Shown: piece by piece, positions 41,231-48,031 of the stretch | Numbering within the stretch: the stretch's first letter is position 1 | How the letters are laid out: every line of letters starts with the position of its first letter | Translations under genes and position numbers: made by a program | Source of the DNA: Rufibacter radiotolerans | Lineage (GTDB): Bacteria > Bacteroidota > Bacteroidia > Cytophagales > Hymenobacteraceae | Direction: 5' to 3' | DNA length: 64,000 nt | NCBI RefSeq assembly: GCF_001078055.1 | Contig: NZ_CP010777.1 | Span: 766,408-830,407, forward strand | Notes under the pieces: model-generated | The model's input: the letters and a program-made list of their open reading frames with translations, nothing else | Database searches by the model: none | What the model was told of the DNA's origin: nothing

Positions 41231-41370
41231 GGCTTGTCCCCTGACAAGCCAATCGGTTTTGGTTGATGTGGTAGGAGTTAATTTCGGCCTGTCAGGGGAC
41301 AGGCCGAGGAGGAAAGAATAGGAGTAAGGCGCTTCCCATTGGTTCTGTAGGGACAGGTCTCAACCTGTCC
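41231..41370. repeat. Cluster of three GACAGG-type hairpins
   Basis: 41231-41250: GGCTTGTC-CCCT-GACAAGCC. 41286-41305: GGCCTGTC-AGGG-GACAGGCC. 41351-41370: GGACAGGT-CTCA-ACCTGTCC. Each has a perfect 8-bp stem. The first two have complementary loops and so are inverted relative to each other, like REP pairs. Confidence 0.75.
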
Positions 41371-41417
41371 AGATCTGCCCGGAAAGAGTCAGTAACTACA
41401 TCATAAAAGCGGAAGTT

Positions 41418-41456
41418 CGTTTTGAGCCCGTTTTGCCCAAAACAGCCTCAAAACAG
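41418..41456. repeat. R1 interspersed palindrome
   Basis: CGTTTTGAGCCCGTTTTG with right arm CAAAACAGCCTCAAAACAG. Confidence 0.75.
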
Positions 41457-41558
41457 ATTGATCTGCGCTAGCTCACCATTTTTAAACTATAAGAGGCCGC
41501 AGTAAGGGAAAAGTAATGGAGTGATTTGCCCTTATTACATGACCTATTCCCCCACCTG

Positions 41559-41596
41559 GTTTACACTTGTTTTCTCAAAAACAGCCTATAAACAGC
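41559..41596. repeat. Diverged R1 copy overlapping a terminator
   Basis: GTTTACACTTGTTTTCTC with right arm AAAAACAGCCTATAAACAGC. Its last 11 bases are also the left foot of the palindrome at 41586-41631. Confidence 0.6.
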
Positions 41597-41631
41597 AAAG
41601 GCCCCGCATGCGGGGCCTTTGCTGTTTATAG
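41586..41631. terminator. Perfect 46-bp palindromic terminator of the isc operon
   Basis: Left half begins CTATAAACAGCAAAGGCCCC and the right half is its exact reverse complement around GCATGC. Ends 12 bases from the iscA stop on the minus strand. Confidence 0.85.
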
Positions 41632-41643
41632 TAGTGCACTAAA

Positions 41644-41970
41644 TTACACTGAGAAGCTATCGCCGCAGCCGCAGGTACGGCTAGCGTTGGGGTTATTGAA
41701 GTAGAAGCCTTTGCCGTTCAGGCCATCAGAGAAATCCAATTCAGTACCGGCCAGGTAAAGGAAGCTTTTCATGTCTACCACTACCCGTACGCCTTTGTCT
41801 TCAAACTCCTGGTCCATGGGCTTTACTTCGTCATCAAAGTCAAGCTGGTAAGACAGGCCTGAGCAGCCGCCTCCGGCTACAGAGGCTCTCAAACGGAAGC
41901 TGTCATCTATGTTAGAATCCTTCTTCAGCTTCTCTACTTTTTCTTTCGCTTTTTCAGAAACGGTAATCAT
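41644..41970 (-). CDS. iscA: Iron-sulfur assembly protein IscA/ErpA (HesB family)
   Basis: 108 residues. A-type carrier that receives or delivers Fe-S clusters or iron. The three conserved cysteines are present: C36 (GGGCSGLSY), C100 and C102 (TCGCGDSF). Last gene of iscS-iscU-unknown-iscA on the minus strand, 23 bases after the 135-residue gene. Bacteroidota often use a mixed Isc/Suf set, so the exact A-type subtype is not certain. Confidence 0.92.
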   Translation of the reverse strand: MITVSEKAKEKVEKLKKDSNIDDSFRLRASVAGGGCSGLSYQLDFDDEVKPMDQEFEDKGVRVVVDMKSFLYLAGTELDFSDGLNGKGFYFNNPNASRTCGCGDSFSV

Positions 41971-41993
41971 ACGCGTATCCTCCTTTCTTTTAT

Positions 41994-42401
41994 CTAAGAG
42001 ACGGGGTTAAGCACCACACTAAAAACGGTAATGGTGTTAATGTCCCGGCCATAATATAGTTTATCCAATGCATCATACATGTTGGTCGCCCGGAAGTAGG
42101 AGGTGTTCAGTTCCCGCTCCCCCTTGGCCATCCACTGGATGGTAAAGGAGCTTTCCTGATCCCTTGCCTGCCGAACGTAGTCCAACATTTTCCGGAGCGC
42201 ATCTATCCGGTCATACCCCGTTTCTGTATGGAACAGAAACGATTGGTGGTGACGCGGGTTCACCGTGATAAGATCTAGCCGCATCTTGTCGTCCATGGGC
42301 CGGAAGTCAAACAACAATTGGCTTCCCTCCATGCCCAGATGGTCTTCTATCTGCTTCTGGATCCGTGCGCTCTCCACGTGCACATTGGTGTTTACCTCCA
42401 T
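41994..42401 (-). CDS. Uncharacterised protein between iscU and iscA
   Basis: 135 residues, soluble, no Cys, no known motif. The opening ([46 protein letters not shown]) is rich in charged residues, and the second half has aromatics ([35 protein letters not shown]). It starts 16 bases after iscU and ends 23 before iscA, on the same strand, so it is very likely translated with the Fe-S assembly genes. Role unknown. It has no resemblance to IscX, Fdx, HscB or HscA. Confidence 0.82.
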   Translation of the reverse strand: MEVNTNVHVESARIQKQIEDHLGMEGSQLLFDFRPMDDKMRLDLITVNPRHHQSFLFHTETGYDRIDALRKMLDYVRQARDQESSFTIQWMAKGERELNTSYFRATNMYDALDKLYYGRDINTITVFSVVLNPVS

Positions 42402-42417
42402 TGCGCTCGTGTAGGTC

Positions 42418-42831
42418 TTAGTGGTGTGACTTGGCTTCTACCAATGGCTCCATTCCGTTTTTCACGCGGTAGTCATTGATGGCAGATTTGATGGCGTCTT
42501 CGGCAAGCACAGAGCAGTGAATTTTCACCGGCGGTAAAGCCAGCTCTTCCACAATCTCCATGTTGTCAATAGCCAGAGCCTCATCTACGGTCTTTCCTTT
42601 CAACCACTCAGTAGCCAAAGAAGAAGACGCGATAGCAGAACCACAACCGAAGGTTTTGAACTTGGCATCTGTGATCACCTGGTTCTCATCTACCTCAATC
42701 TGCAGACGCATAACGTCACCACACTCAGGGGCACCTACTAAACCGGTACCCACGTTTGATTTTGATTTGTCTAGCGTACCTACGTTACGTGGGTTGCTGT
42801 AATGATCTATTACTTTATCTGAATAAGCCAT
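42418..42831 (-). CDS. iscU: Iron-sulfur cluster scaffold IscU
   Basis: 137 residues. Builds [2Fe-2S] clusters with IscS. Ligands are in place: C37 and D39 (GAPECGDV), C63 (FGCGSAIASS), H105 and C106 (VKIHCSVLAEDAI). LPPVK (99-103) is the HscA recognition motif. An AT-rich 122-base spacer with inverted TTAATTC-type repeats separates it from iscS. Confidence 0.96.
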   Translation of the reverse strand: MAYSDKVIDHYSNPRNVGTLDKSKSNVGTGLVGAPECGDVMRLQIEVDENQVITDAKFKTFGCGSAIASSSLATEWLKGKTVDEALAIDNMEIVEELALPPVKIHCSVLAEDAIKSAINDYRVKNGMEPLVEAKSHH

Positions 42832-42953
42832 GGCTTTTTTAAATTACGAATTAATAATTATGAATTAAGAATCAGGGGTAAATAACTAATATATACGCTT
42901 TTATGGTGCCAGCGATAATTCTTATTTATTAATTCCCCATTCTTAATTAAGTC

Positions 42954-44168
42954 TTAGTGTTCTGCCCACTCTACTGAGTCAAGGTCGATGCCTTCTTTGA
43001 ACATTTCCCACAGCGGGCTAAGTTCACGCAGTTTGGTCACGGCCTCTTTCACGTGATTGATGGCAAAATCCACTTCTTCCTGAGTAGTGAAACGACTCAA
43101 GCCGAAGCGCAGGGAAGAGTGTGCCAGGTCATCGCTCATGCCCATGGCCTTCAATACATAAGAAGGCTCCAGGGAAGCAGACGTACAGGCAGAACCAGAA
43201 GAAACGGCAATGTCTTTCACGCCCATCATCAAGCCTTCACCCTCAACGTATTTGAAAGAGATGTTGCTCACGTGCGGAAGGCGGTGCTCTTTATTACCGT
43301 TCAGGTAAGACTCTTCCATTTGCAGAAGTTCGGTCTCCAGGTAGTCACGCATGGCTTTGATCCGCTTGGTATCAGATTCCATGTCCAGACGAGCCACCTC
43401 GGCGGCCTTGCCTAAACCTACAATACCAGGCACGTTTAGTGTACCGGAACGCATGCCGCGCTCGTGTCCGCCGCCGTCCATCTGGGCGGTAACTTTTACC
43501 CGTGGGTTCTTGCGACGCACGTACAAAGCGCCAACGCCTTTAGGTCCGTACATTTTGTGGCCAGAGAAGGCCATCAGGTCAATACCGTCGGCTTCTACGT
43601 CTACTGGAATCTTGCCTACGGCTTGAGTAGCATCTGAGAAGAACAGCACGCCGTGTTTCTTGGCAATCTGCCCAATCTCTCTGATCGGCTGGATCACGCC
43701 CACCTCGTTGTTGCCGTACATGATGGCAATCAAGATAGTCTTGTCTGTGATGGCAGCTTCCAATTCTTTCAGGTCTATGAGGCCTTCGCTGTTCACAGGC
43801 AGATAGGTTACCTGTCCGCCCAGTTTCTCAATGTGCTTGCAGGTATCCAGCACGGCCTTGTGCTCAGTGGTGGCCGTAATGATATGGTTCCCTTTGGAGG
43901 AGTACATCTCAAACACGCCTTTAATGGCAAGGTTGTCAGACTCAGTAGCCCCAGAGGTGAAAATAAGTTCTTTTGGATTACAGTTGATCAGCGCCGCAAT
44001 CTGCTCACGGGCATAGTCTACCGCTTCTTCGGCGGCCCAACCAAAAGGGTGGTTACGGGAAGCAGCGTTCCCGAAATGGTTGGTGAAATACGGCAACATG
44101 GCCTCCAACACACGCGGATCCATGGGCGTGGTGGCATTATTATCTAAATAAATCGGAAATTTCAGCAT
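42954..44168 (-). CDS. iscS: Cysteine desulfurase IscS
   Basis: 404 residues. PLP enzyme that takes sulfur from cysteine and passes it to IscU. PLP lysine K205 ([11 protein letters not shown]), H103 stacking on PLP ([10 protein letters not shown]), and the sulfur-accepting C328 on the mobile loop ([14 protein letters not shown]), all as in group I desulfurases. First gene of the operon; a -7 element TAATTTTG lies upstream (complement 44242-44249). Confidence 0.96.
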   Translation of the reverse strand: MLKFPIYLDNNATTPMDPRVLEAMLPYFTNHFGNAASRNHPFGWAAEEAVDYAREQIAALINCNPKELIFTSGATESDNLAIKGVFEMYSSKGNHIITATTEHKAVLDTCKHIEKLGGQVTYLPVNSEGLIDLKELEAAITDKTILIAIMYGNNEVGVIQPIREIGQIAKKHGVLFFSDATQAVGKIPVDVEADGIDLMAFSGHKMYGPKGVGALYVRRKNPRVKVTAQMDGGGHERGMRSGTLNVPGIVGLGKAAEVARLDMESDTKRIKAMRDYLETELLQMEESYLNGNKEHRLPHVSNISFKYVEGEGLMMGVKDIAVSSGSACTSASLEPSYVLKAMGMSDDLAHSSLRFGLSRFTTQEEVDFAINHVKEAVTKLRELSPLWEMFKEGIDLDSVEWAEH

Positions 44169-44241
44169 CTTCGTCAGTAGTTTTCCTTGGTTTCGCTTAT
44201 CAGAAAAACAGATTTAGTGGTCAGTTAGTTTGATACGCATG

Positions 44242-44249
44242 CAAAATTA
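44242..44249 (-). promoter_or_regulatory. Probable -7 element of the isc operon
   Basis: TAATTTTG on the minus strand. The expected -33 position holds TTA rather than TTG. The leader would be about 70 bases. No IscR-like operator was recognised. Confidence 0.4.
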
Positions 44250-44288
44250 CACAAAAATCATCACTTAGAATAAGTTTAAATAAGCGGT

Positions 44289-44690
44289 ATGAAGGTAGAG
44301 CACATAGGAATTGCGGTAAAAAATTTTCAGGATGCGAATCAATTGTTTGCAAAATTGCTGGGCGCCGAGCCATATAAAGAGGAAAAAGTGGAAAGCGAGG
44401 CCGTAAATACCTCTTTCTTTCACGTGGGTAACACCAAGATTGAGCTCCTGGAGGCCACCGCCGACCATAGCGCCATTGCCAGGTTCATTGAGAAGAAAGG
44501 GGAGGGCATTCACCACATCGCGTTTGAAGTGGAAGACATTGTAGCCGAAATGGAGCGCCTGAAAGCCGAAGGTTTCCAACTCCTAAATGAGACCCCAAAA
44601 CGCGGCGCCGACAATAAACTCGTGTGCTTTGTGCACCCAAAATCGGCCAACGGCGTGCTGGTGGAATTGTGCCAGGAGATTAAGAAATAG
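44289..44690 (+). CDS. mce: Methylmalonyl-CoA epimerase
   Basis: 133 residues. Interconverts (R)- and (S)-methylmalonyl-CoA in the propionate/succinate path. Two VOC (glyoxalase-like) beta-alpha-beta modules: HIGIAVKNFQDANQLFAKLLG (metal His near residue 4) and HHIAFEVEDIVAEMERLKAEGF (metal His near 78). C-terminal VELCQE holds the metal/catalytic Glu. GADNKLVCFVHPKSANGVLVEL is the family signature. Divergent from iscS. Confidence 0.93.
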   Translation: MKVEHIGIAVKNFQDANQLFAKLLGAEPYKEEKVESEAVNTSFFHVGNTKIELLEATADHSAIARFIEKKGEGIHHIAFEVEDIVAEMERLKAEGFQLLNETPKRGADNKLVCFVHPKSANGVLVELCQEIKK

Positions 44691-44700
44691 CGGTTTATGT

Positions 44701-44740
44701 CTGTTTGGGGCTCGTTTTGAGAAAAACAGCCTCAAAACGG
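44701..44740. repeat. R1 interspersed palindrome
   Basis: CTGTTTGGGGCTCGTTTTG with right arm AAAAACAGCCTCAAAACGG, ten bases after the mce stop. Confidence 0.65.
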
Positions 44741-44775
44741 GAAGAGAACAGATTGAGGTAAAAGCAGGATGGAAA

Positions 44776-45009
44776 CACTCGTAGGAGCTGCGCGCACTAC
44801 GAGGTCAGGGCGGATTATAAACGCTTCAGGTAAGGTTTGATTAGCCTACAGGTACCTGCTTATGGTGCTTTCCTAAAGGATACCAGGTAAAGGCCGGTTC
44901 CATGCAGGAAACTGCTCGGGAAAATCGCTTGGAGGGGAGATTCACGGCCGGAAGAAAAGCAAAGCCGCCAACTCAGAAGACCTCGTAGTGCGCGAAGCTC
45001 CTACGAGTG
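44776..45009. mobile_element. REPIN/MITE-like element with 31-bp inverted ends
   Basis: The first 31 bases (44776-44806, starting CACTCGTAGGAGCTGCGCGC) and the last 31 (44979-45009) are reverse complements with a single mismatch. Each end is itself a hairpin (CTCGTAG...CTACGAG). The 172-base interior has no coding capacity. No clear target-site duplication. Two inverted hairpins with a short spacer is the usual REPIN layout. Confidence 0.75.
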
Positions 45010-45071
45010 TCTATGCCATTGACTTTAAAAGCCCAACAGTTTCCTAAGCCTGGGAGGTTTGAAGGTGTAAA

Positions 45072-45111
45072 CCGTTTTAGGCCTGTTTTCTCAAAAATGG
45101 CAGTAATACGG
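45072..45111. repeat. Decayed R1 copy
   Basis: CCGTTTTAGGCCTGTTTTC intact on the left; right arm mutated (AAAAATGGCAGTAATACGG). Confidence 0.6.
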
Positions 45112-45124
45112 AAATAACTGCAAG

Positions 45125-45156
45125 TTTGTCTAAGGCGGTGCGTTCCCGTACCTTTG
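45125..45156 (+). promoter_or_regulatory. Bacteroidota-type promoter of the CCA-adding enzyme gene
   Basis: TTTG (45125-45128), 20-base spacer, TACCTTTG (45149-45156). The leader to the ATG at 45220 is about 60 bases. Confidence 0.65.
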
Positions 45157-45219
45157 CAGACCCAAGGCAGTAGTTCACCTTCAAGGTAGGCTGCGTTCGG
45201 GGTTAATAACAAATTGGCC

Positions 45220-46644
45220 ATGACCACGGATATCACGCTTCCAGACCACCCCATCTTTGCAACCATTGCCCATGCCGCCCATGAATTGAAGGTGGAGGCG
45301 TACGTGATTGGGGGTTTTGTGCGGGATCTGGTGCTAAAGCGTCCGTCCAAAGACATAGACGTGGTGTGCATAGGCAGTGGCATTGACCTGGCGCATGCCG
45401 TGTCTAAGCAACTGCCCCATACGCCCAAAGTGGTGGTATTCAAGAATTTCGGGACGGCCATGCTGCGCACCGAGGACGGCTGGGAGGTGGAGTTTGTGGG
45501 CGCCCGCAAGGAATCTTACAGCAGCCATTCGCGCAAGCCCGAGGTGGAGCAGGGAACGCTGGAAGACGACCTGGCCCGGCGTGATTTTACCATTAATGCC
45601 TTGGGGATCAGCTTGAACGAGGAGACCTACGGCCAGGTGATTGACCGGTTTGAGGGCCTCAAGGACATCAGGCGCAAGAACATCAAGACCCCGCTGGCGC
45701 CGGGCATCACCTTCTCAGATGACCCTTTGCGCATGATGCGCGCCATCCGGTTCGCCAGCCAATTGAACTTTGACATTGACCCCGACACCTTTGACGCCAT
45801 TGGTGAGAACAAGGAGCGGATCAAAATTGTGTCGCAGGAGCGCATCACCGATGAACTCAACAAAATCATCCTTTCCAAAACGCCTTCGTACGGGTTTAAG
45901 CTGTTGTTCCAGACGGGGCTCTTGCACCTGATCTTCCCAAAGATGGTGAAGCTGCACGGCGTGGAGACCATCAACAAGAACTCGCACAAAGATAATTTCT
46001 ACCACACCCTACAGGTGCTAGACAACGTGGCCGAAGTGTCTGATGATCTCTGGCTGCGCTGGGCCGCTATTCTGCATGACATTGCCAAGCCCGAGACCAA
46101 GCGCTACAATGAGAAAGTAGGCTGGACCTTTCATGGCCACGAAGACCGCGGCGCCCGCCAGGTACCCAAAATCTTCGCCGATCTGCGCCTCCCTCTGAAT
46201 GAGCACATGAAACAGGTGCAAAAACTGGTACGCCTCCATCTCAGGCCCATTGCCCTGGTAAAGGAAACCGTCACAGACTCAGCGGTGCGACGGCTCTTGT
46301 TTGAGGCCGGCGATGACATTGACCTGCTCATGCAGCTTTGCAAGGCCGATATTACCTCTAAAAATAATGACAAGGTGAAGCGGTACCTGCAGAACTTTGA
46401 GCGGGTAGAGATGAAACTGAAAGAGGTGGAAGAGAAGGACAGCCTCCGCAATTTCCAGCCGGTCATCACCGGAGACCTCATTATGCAGACCTTCGGGATT
46501 GCGCCCTCTAAGGAAGTGGGCATCTTGAAAAATGCCATCACGGAGGCCATTCTGGAAGGCGAAATCCGGAACGAGTATGAGGAAGCGTTCCCTTTATTAT
46601 TAGAGAGAGGCAGGAAGTTGGGCCTTACCCCTGTGGCTTCTTAA
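45220..46644 (+). CDS. CCA tRNA nucleotidyltransferase / poly(A) polymerase family with HD domain
   Basis: 474 residues from the ATG at 45220 (MTTDITLPDHPIF); a TTG six bases upstream is unlikely. Adds or repairs the tRNA 3' CCA end. Nucleotidyltransferase core: VIGGFVRDLVLKRPSKDIDVVCIG (G-G, R-D and D-x-D metal ligands), RRDFTINAL and DDPLRMMRAIRFASQL motifs of class II enzymes. A middle HD domain has RWAAILHDIAKPETKRY and FHGHEDRGARQ. CCA versus poly(A) specificity cannot be decided from these motifs, but Bacteroidota proteins of this layout are usually CCA enzymes. Confidence 0.92.
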   Translation: MTTDITLPDHPIFATIAHAAHELKVEAYVIGGFVRDLVLKRPSKDIDVVCIGSGIDLAHAVSKQLPHTPKVVVFKNFGTAMLRTEDGWEVEFVGARKESYSSHSRKPEVEQGTLEDDLARRDFTINALGISLNEETYGQVIDRFEGLKDIRRKNIKTPLAPGITFSDDPLRMMRAIRFASQLNFDIDPDTFDAIGENKERIKIVSQERITDELNKIILSKTPSYGFKLLFQTGLLHLIFPKMVKLHGVETINKNSHKDNFYHTLQVLDNVAEVSDDLWLRWAAILHDIAKPETKRYNEKVGWTFHGHEDRGARQVPKIFADLRLPLNEHMKQVQKLVRLHLRPIALVKETVTDSAVRRLLFEAGDDIDLLMQLCKADITSKNNDKVKRYLQNFERVEMKLKEVEEKDSLRNFQPVITGDLIMQTFGIAPSKEVGILKNAITEAILEGEIRNEYEEAFPLLLERGRKLGLTPVAS

Positions 46645-46676
46645 GGCTTAAGGGAAAGAAAATTTCAGGAATGAAG

Positions 46677-46724
46677 AATCCCGTTTTGGGTCTGTTTTTA
46701 AGAAAACAGGCCCAAAACGGGATT
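46677..46724. repeat. R1 palindrome with extended arms
   Basis: Outer AATCCCG...CGGGATT extends the R1 core (GTTTTGGGTCTGTTTTT / AAAACAGGCCCAAAAC). It lies between the convergent CCA and TraB-like genes and probably ends both transcripts. Confidence 0.85.
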
Positions 46725-46739
46725 TGATTTTTAGGGTTG

Positions 46740-47612
46740 TTACTTGCCCAAGGCGCATTTTAGGGCATCTGCCTGCATGGGGACGTGGTTGCGCCCCACC
46801 ACGGCCAAAACCTTTTCTCCTTTAAGCACTGCCTGCGAAAGAAGACGGTACATATAGCGGTCCCGGTTTTCGCTGTTCAAGCGGTTAATTTCATTGGTGA
46901 ATTTCCCGCCGGTTTTTTCGCCTTCCCCGCCGGGGGTAAACCACACGGCCGGGGCTTGCCACCAAGTGGCCGGGGCACTCCAATATTTCTGGTAGGCCAC
47001 CTGGAGCGCTGACACATCTGGAATCACTTCATCAAAGCCTTTTATGACGGTATTAGCCTTGGCAAGCAGTTGCGCTATGGCAGCTTGCAGTTGCTCGTCT
47101 TTAAGGCCCTTGCGGTCACGTAGGCGGCTGGCTTCGCGAAGCACAAAAAACAGTTTTATCTGTTCTTTACTGAACTTGCCGGTGCTTAGCAGTTGGTCCA
47201 CTTCCTCCTGCGGTGACATTTCCAGAGATTGGGTTTTCACGCCATCGGTCTGGGCCAGGAACCGCACATAGCCAGATTCCCCTAGCTGCTGGATGGTTTC
47301 ATCTGCTGTAGCGGTCGTGCCTCTGTTAGGGCCCTCAAAGAAAACCAGGGTAGGTTTCTGGGTTTGCCAGGCCTGCCTGATTTGGGCAAATTGAGGGTGC
47401 GCGGGGTCTGTGGAATGGTGGGCGCCAATATAAGCCAGGCTCCCTCCGGCGGGGCTGGATAAGAACAAGCTCCATTGGGTGTTGGGGGATTCTTTCCAGT
47501 TTTTGTATGATTTCAGTTTCTGCTCACATTCCTGTGATTTGCCTGGAAAAGGCAGAAAAGCAAGGGTGAGCAAAAACGGGAAGGGAAACAGAGTATGGAA
47601 GAGAGTCTTCAT
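46740..47612 (-). CDS. TraB/GumN-like secreted protein
   Basis: 290 residues from the ATG at 47612 (MKTLFHTLFPFPFLLTLAF, signal peptide). Conserved sites of the TraB/GumN/PrgY (Tiki-like) superfamily: YIGAHHSTDP near the start, FFEGPNRG (Glu), ENRDRYMYRLL and the C-terminal VVGRNHVPMQAD (Arg-Asn-His). Some Tiki homologues are metal-dependent proteases; activity here is inferred only. Exported, without a lipobox. Confidence 0.75.
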   Translation of the reverse strand: MKTLFHTLFPFPFLLTLAFLPFPGKSQECEQKLKSYKNWKESPNTQWSLFLSSPAGGSLAYIGAHHSTDPAHPQFAQIRQAWQTQKPTLVFFEGPNRGTTATADETIQQLGESGYVRFLAQTDGVKTQSLEMSPQEEVDQLLSTGKFSKEQIKLFFVLREASRLRDRKGLKDEQLQAAIAQLLAKANTVIKGFDEVIPDVSALQVAYQKYWSAPATWWQAPAVWFTPGGEGEKTGGKFTNEINRLNSENRDRYMYRLLSQAVLKGEKVLAVVGRNHVPMQADALKCALGK

Positions 47613-48031
47613 AGTGCTTACCAATAATCTGAAGTTGAAAGGAGGGAGGAGAAACCTATGACAGGCCCCTGGGCCTGATGTTTGCGACTTGGTGCGAAGA
47701 AAGAAAATACCTTGTCTACCCTTCCTGTTTCAGGCTAGAATGGAGAGGGTGAACAGAAAGAGGAGAGGGAGGGAAAGGCTTCTGCGTTTGGGAGAAGAAA
47801 AGAGGCCGCCAGTGAGGAAGGAGGCCAAGCCTGCCTTGGTGCCCTGGGGCGCTGCCGGCAGACCTGGTACTTCCACAACCACTACAACTAAAAAGAGGGG
47901 AAAGAAAGGAGGACTTTGCCAGAAGCGCGTCCTCCTTATACAAAGAGCCTCTTAAGAAATCCAAGAAAGAGGTCCTTTGCTTTCTTTGTTTTGGGCCTTT
48001 TTTTAGGGAAATTGCCTTAAAACAGGAATAC
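47613..48031. other. Intergenic region, no gene recognised
   Basis: 419 bases. The only frame of size is Arg/Lys-rich and spurious in character. An R1 copy ends it (47986-48025). A weak inverted pair (GGACTTTGCC.../...GGTCCTTTGC) is seen near 47910-47982. Confidence 0.55.
47986..48025. repeat. R1 interspersed palindrome
   Basis: TTGTTTTGGGCCTTTTTTTA with right arm GGGAAATTGCCTTAAAACAG, seven bases beyond the stop of the PspC/GIN gene. Confidence 0.6.

Larger units (their letters stand above)
40999..41643. other. Repeat-rich intergenic region, 645 bases
   Basis: No protein gene seen. Contents in order: terminator (41019-41051), an orphan promoter-like pair (41154-41185), three hairpins built from GACAGG-type arms (41231-41250, 41286-41305, 41351-41370), two R1 copies (41418-41456, 41559-41596) and a perfect 46-bp palindrome that ends the isc operon (41586-41631). 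Confidence 0.65.
44691..45219. other. Intergenic region with R1 copies and a REPIN-like element
   Basis: 529 bases between mce and the CCA-adding enzyme. It holds an R1 copy (44701-44740), an inverted-repeat element (44776-45009), a decayed R1 copy (45072-45111) and the promoter of the next gene (45125-45156). No gene seen; a minus-strand open frame crosses the element and is spurious. Confidence 0.7.

Noticed and set aside
41231-41370. CRISPR array
   Set aside because: Hairpins differ in stem and loop, spacing is irregular, and no cas genes are present.
44776-45009. Insertion sequence with its own transposase
   Set aside because: Interior of 172 bases has no coding capacity; only a non-autonomous REPIN/MITE-like reading fits.
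47689-47955. 88-residue Arg/Lys-rich open frame
   Set aside because: Low-complexity (TTTTTKKRGKKG), no homology recognised, purine-run driven.
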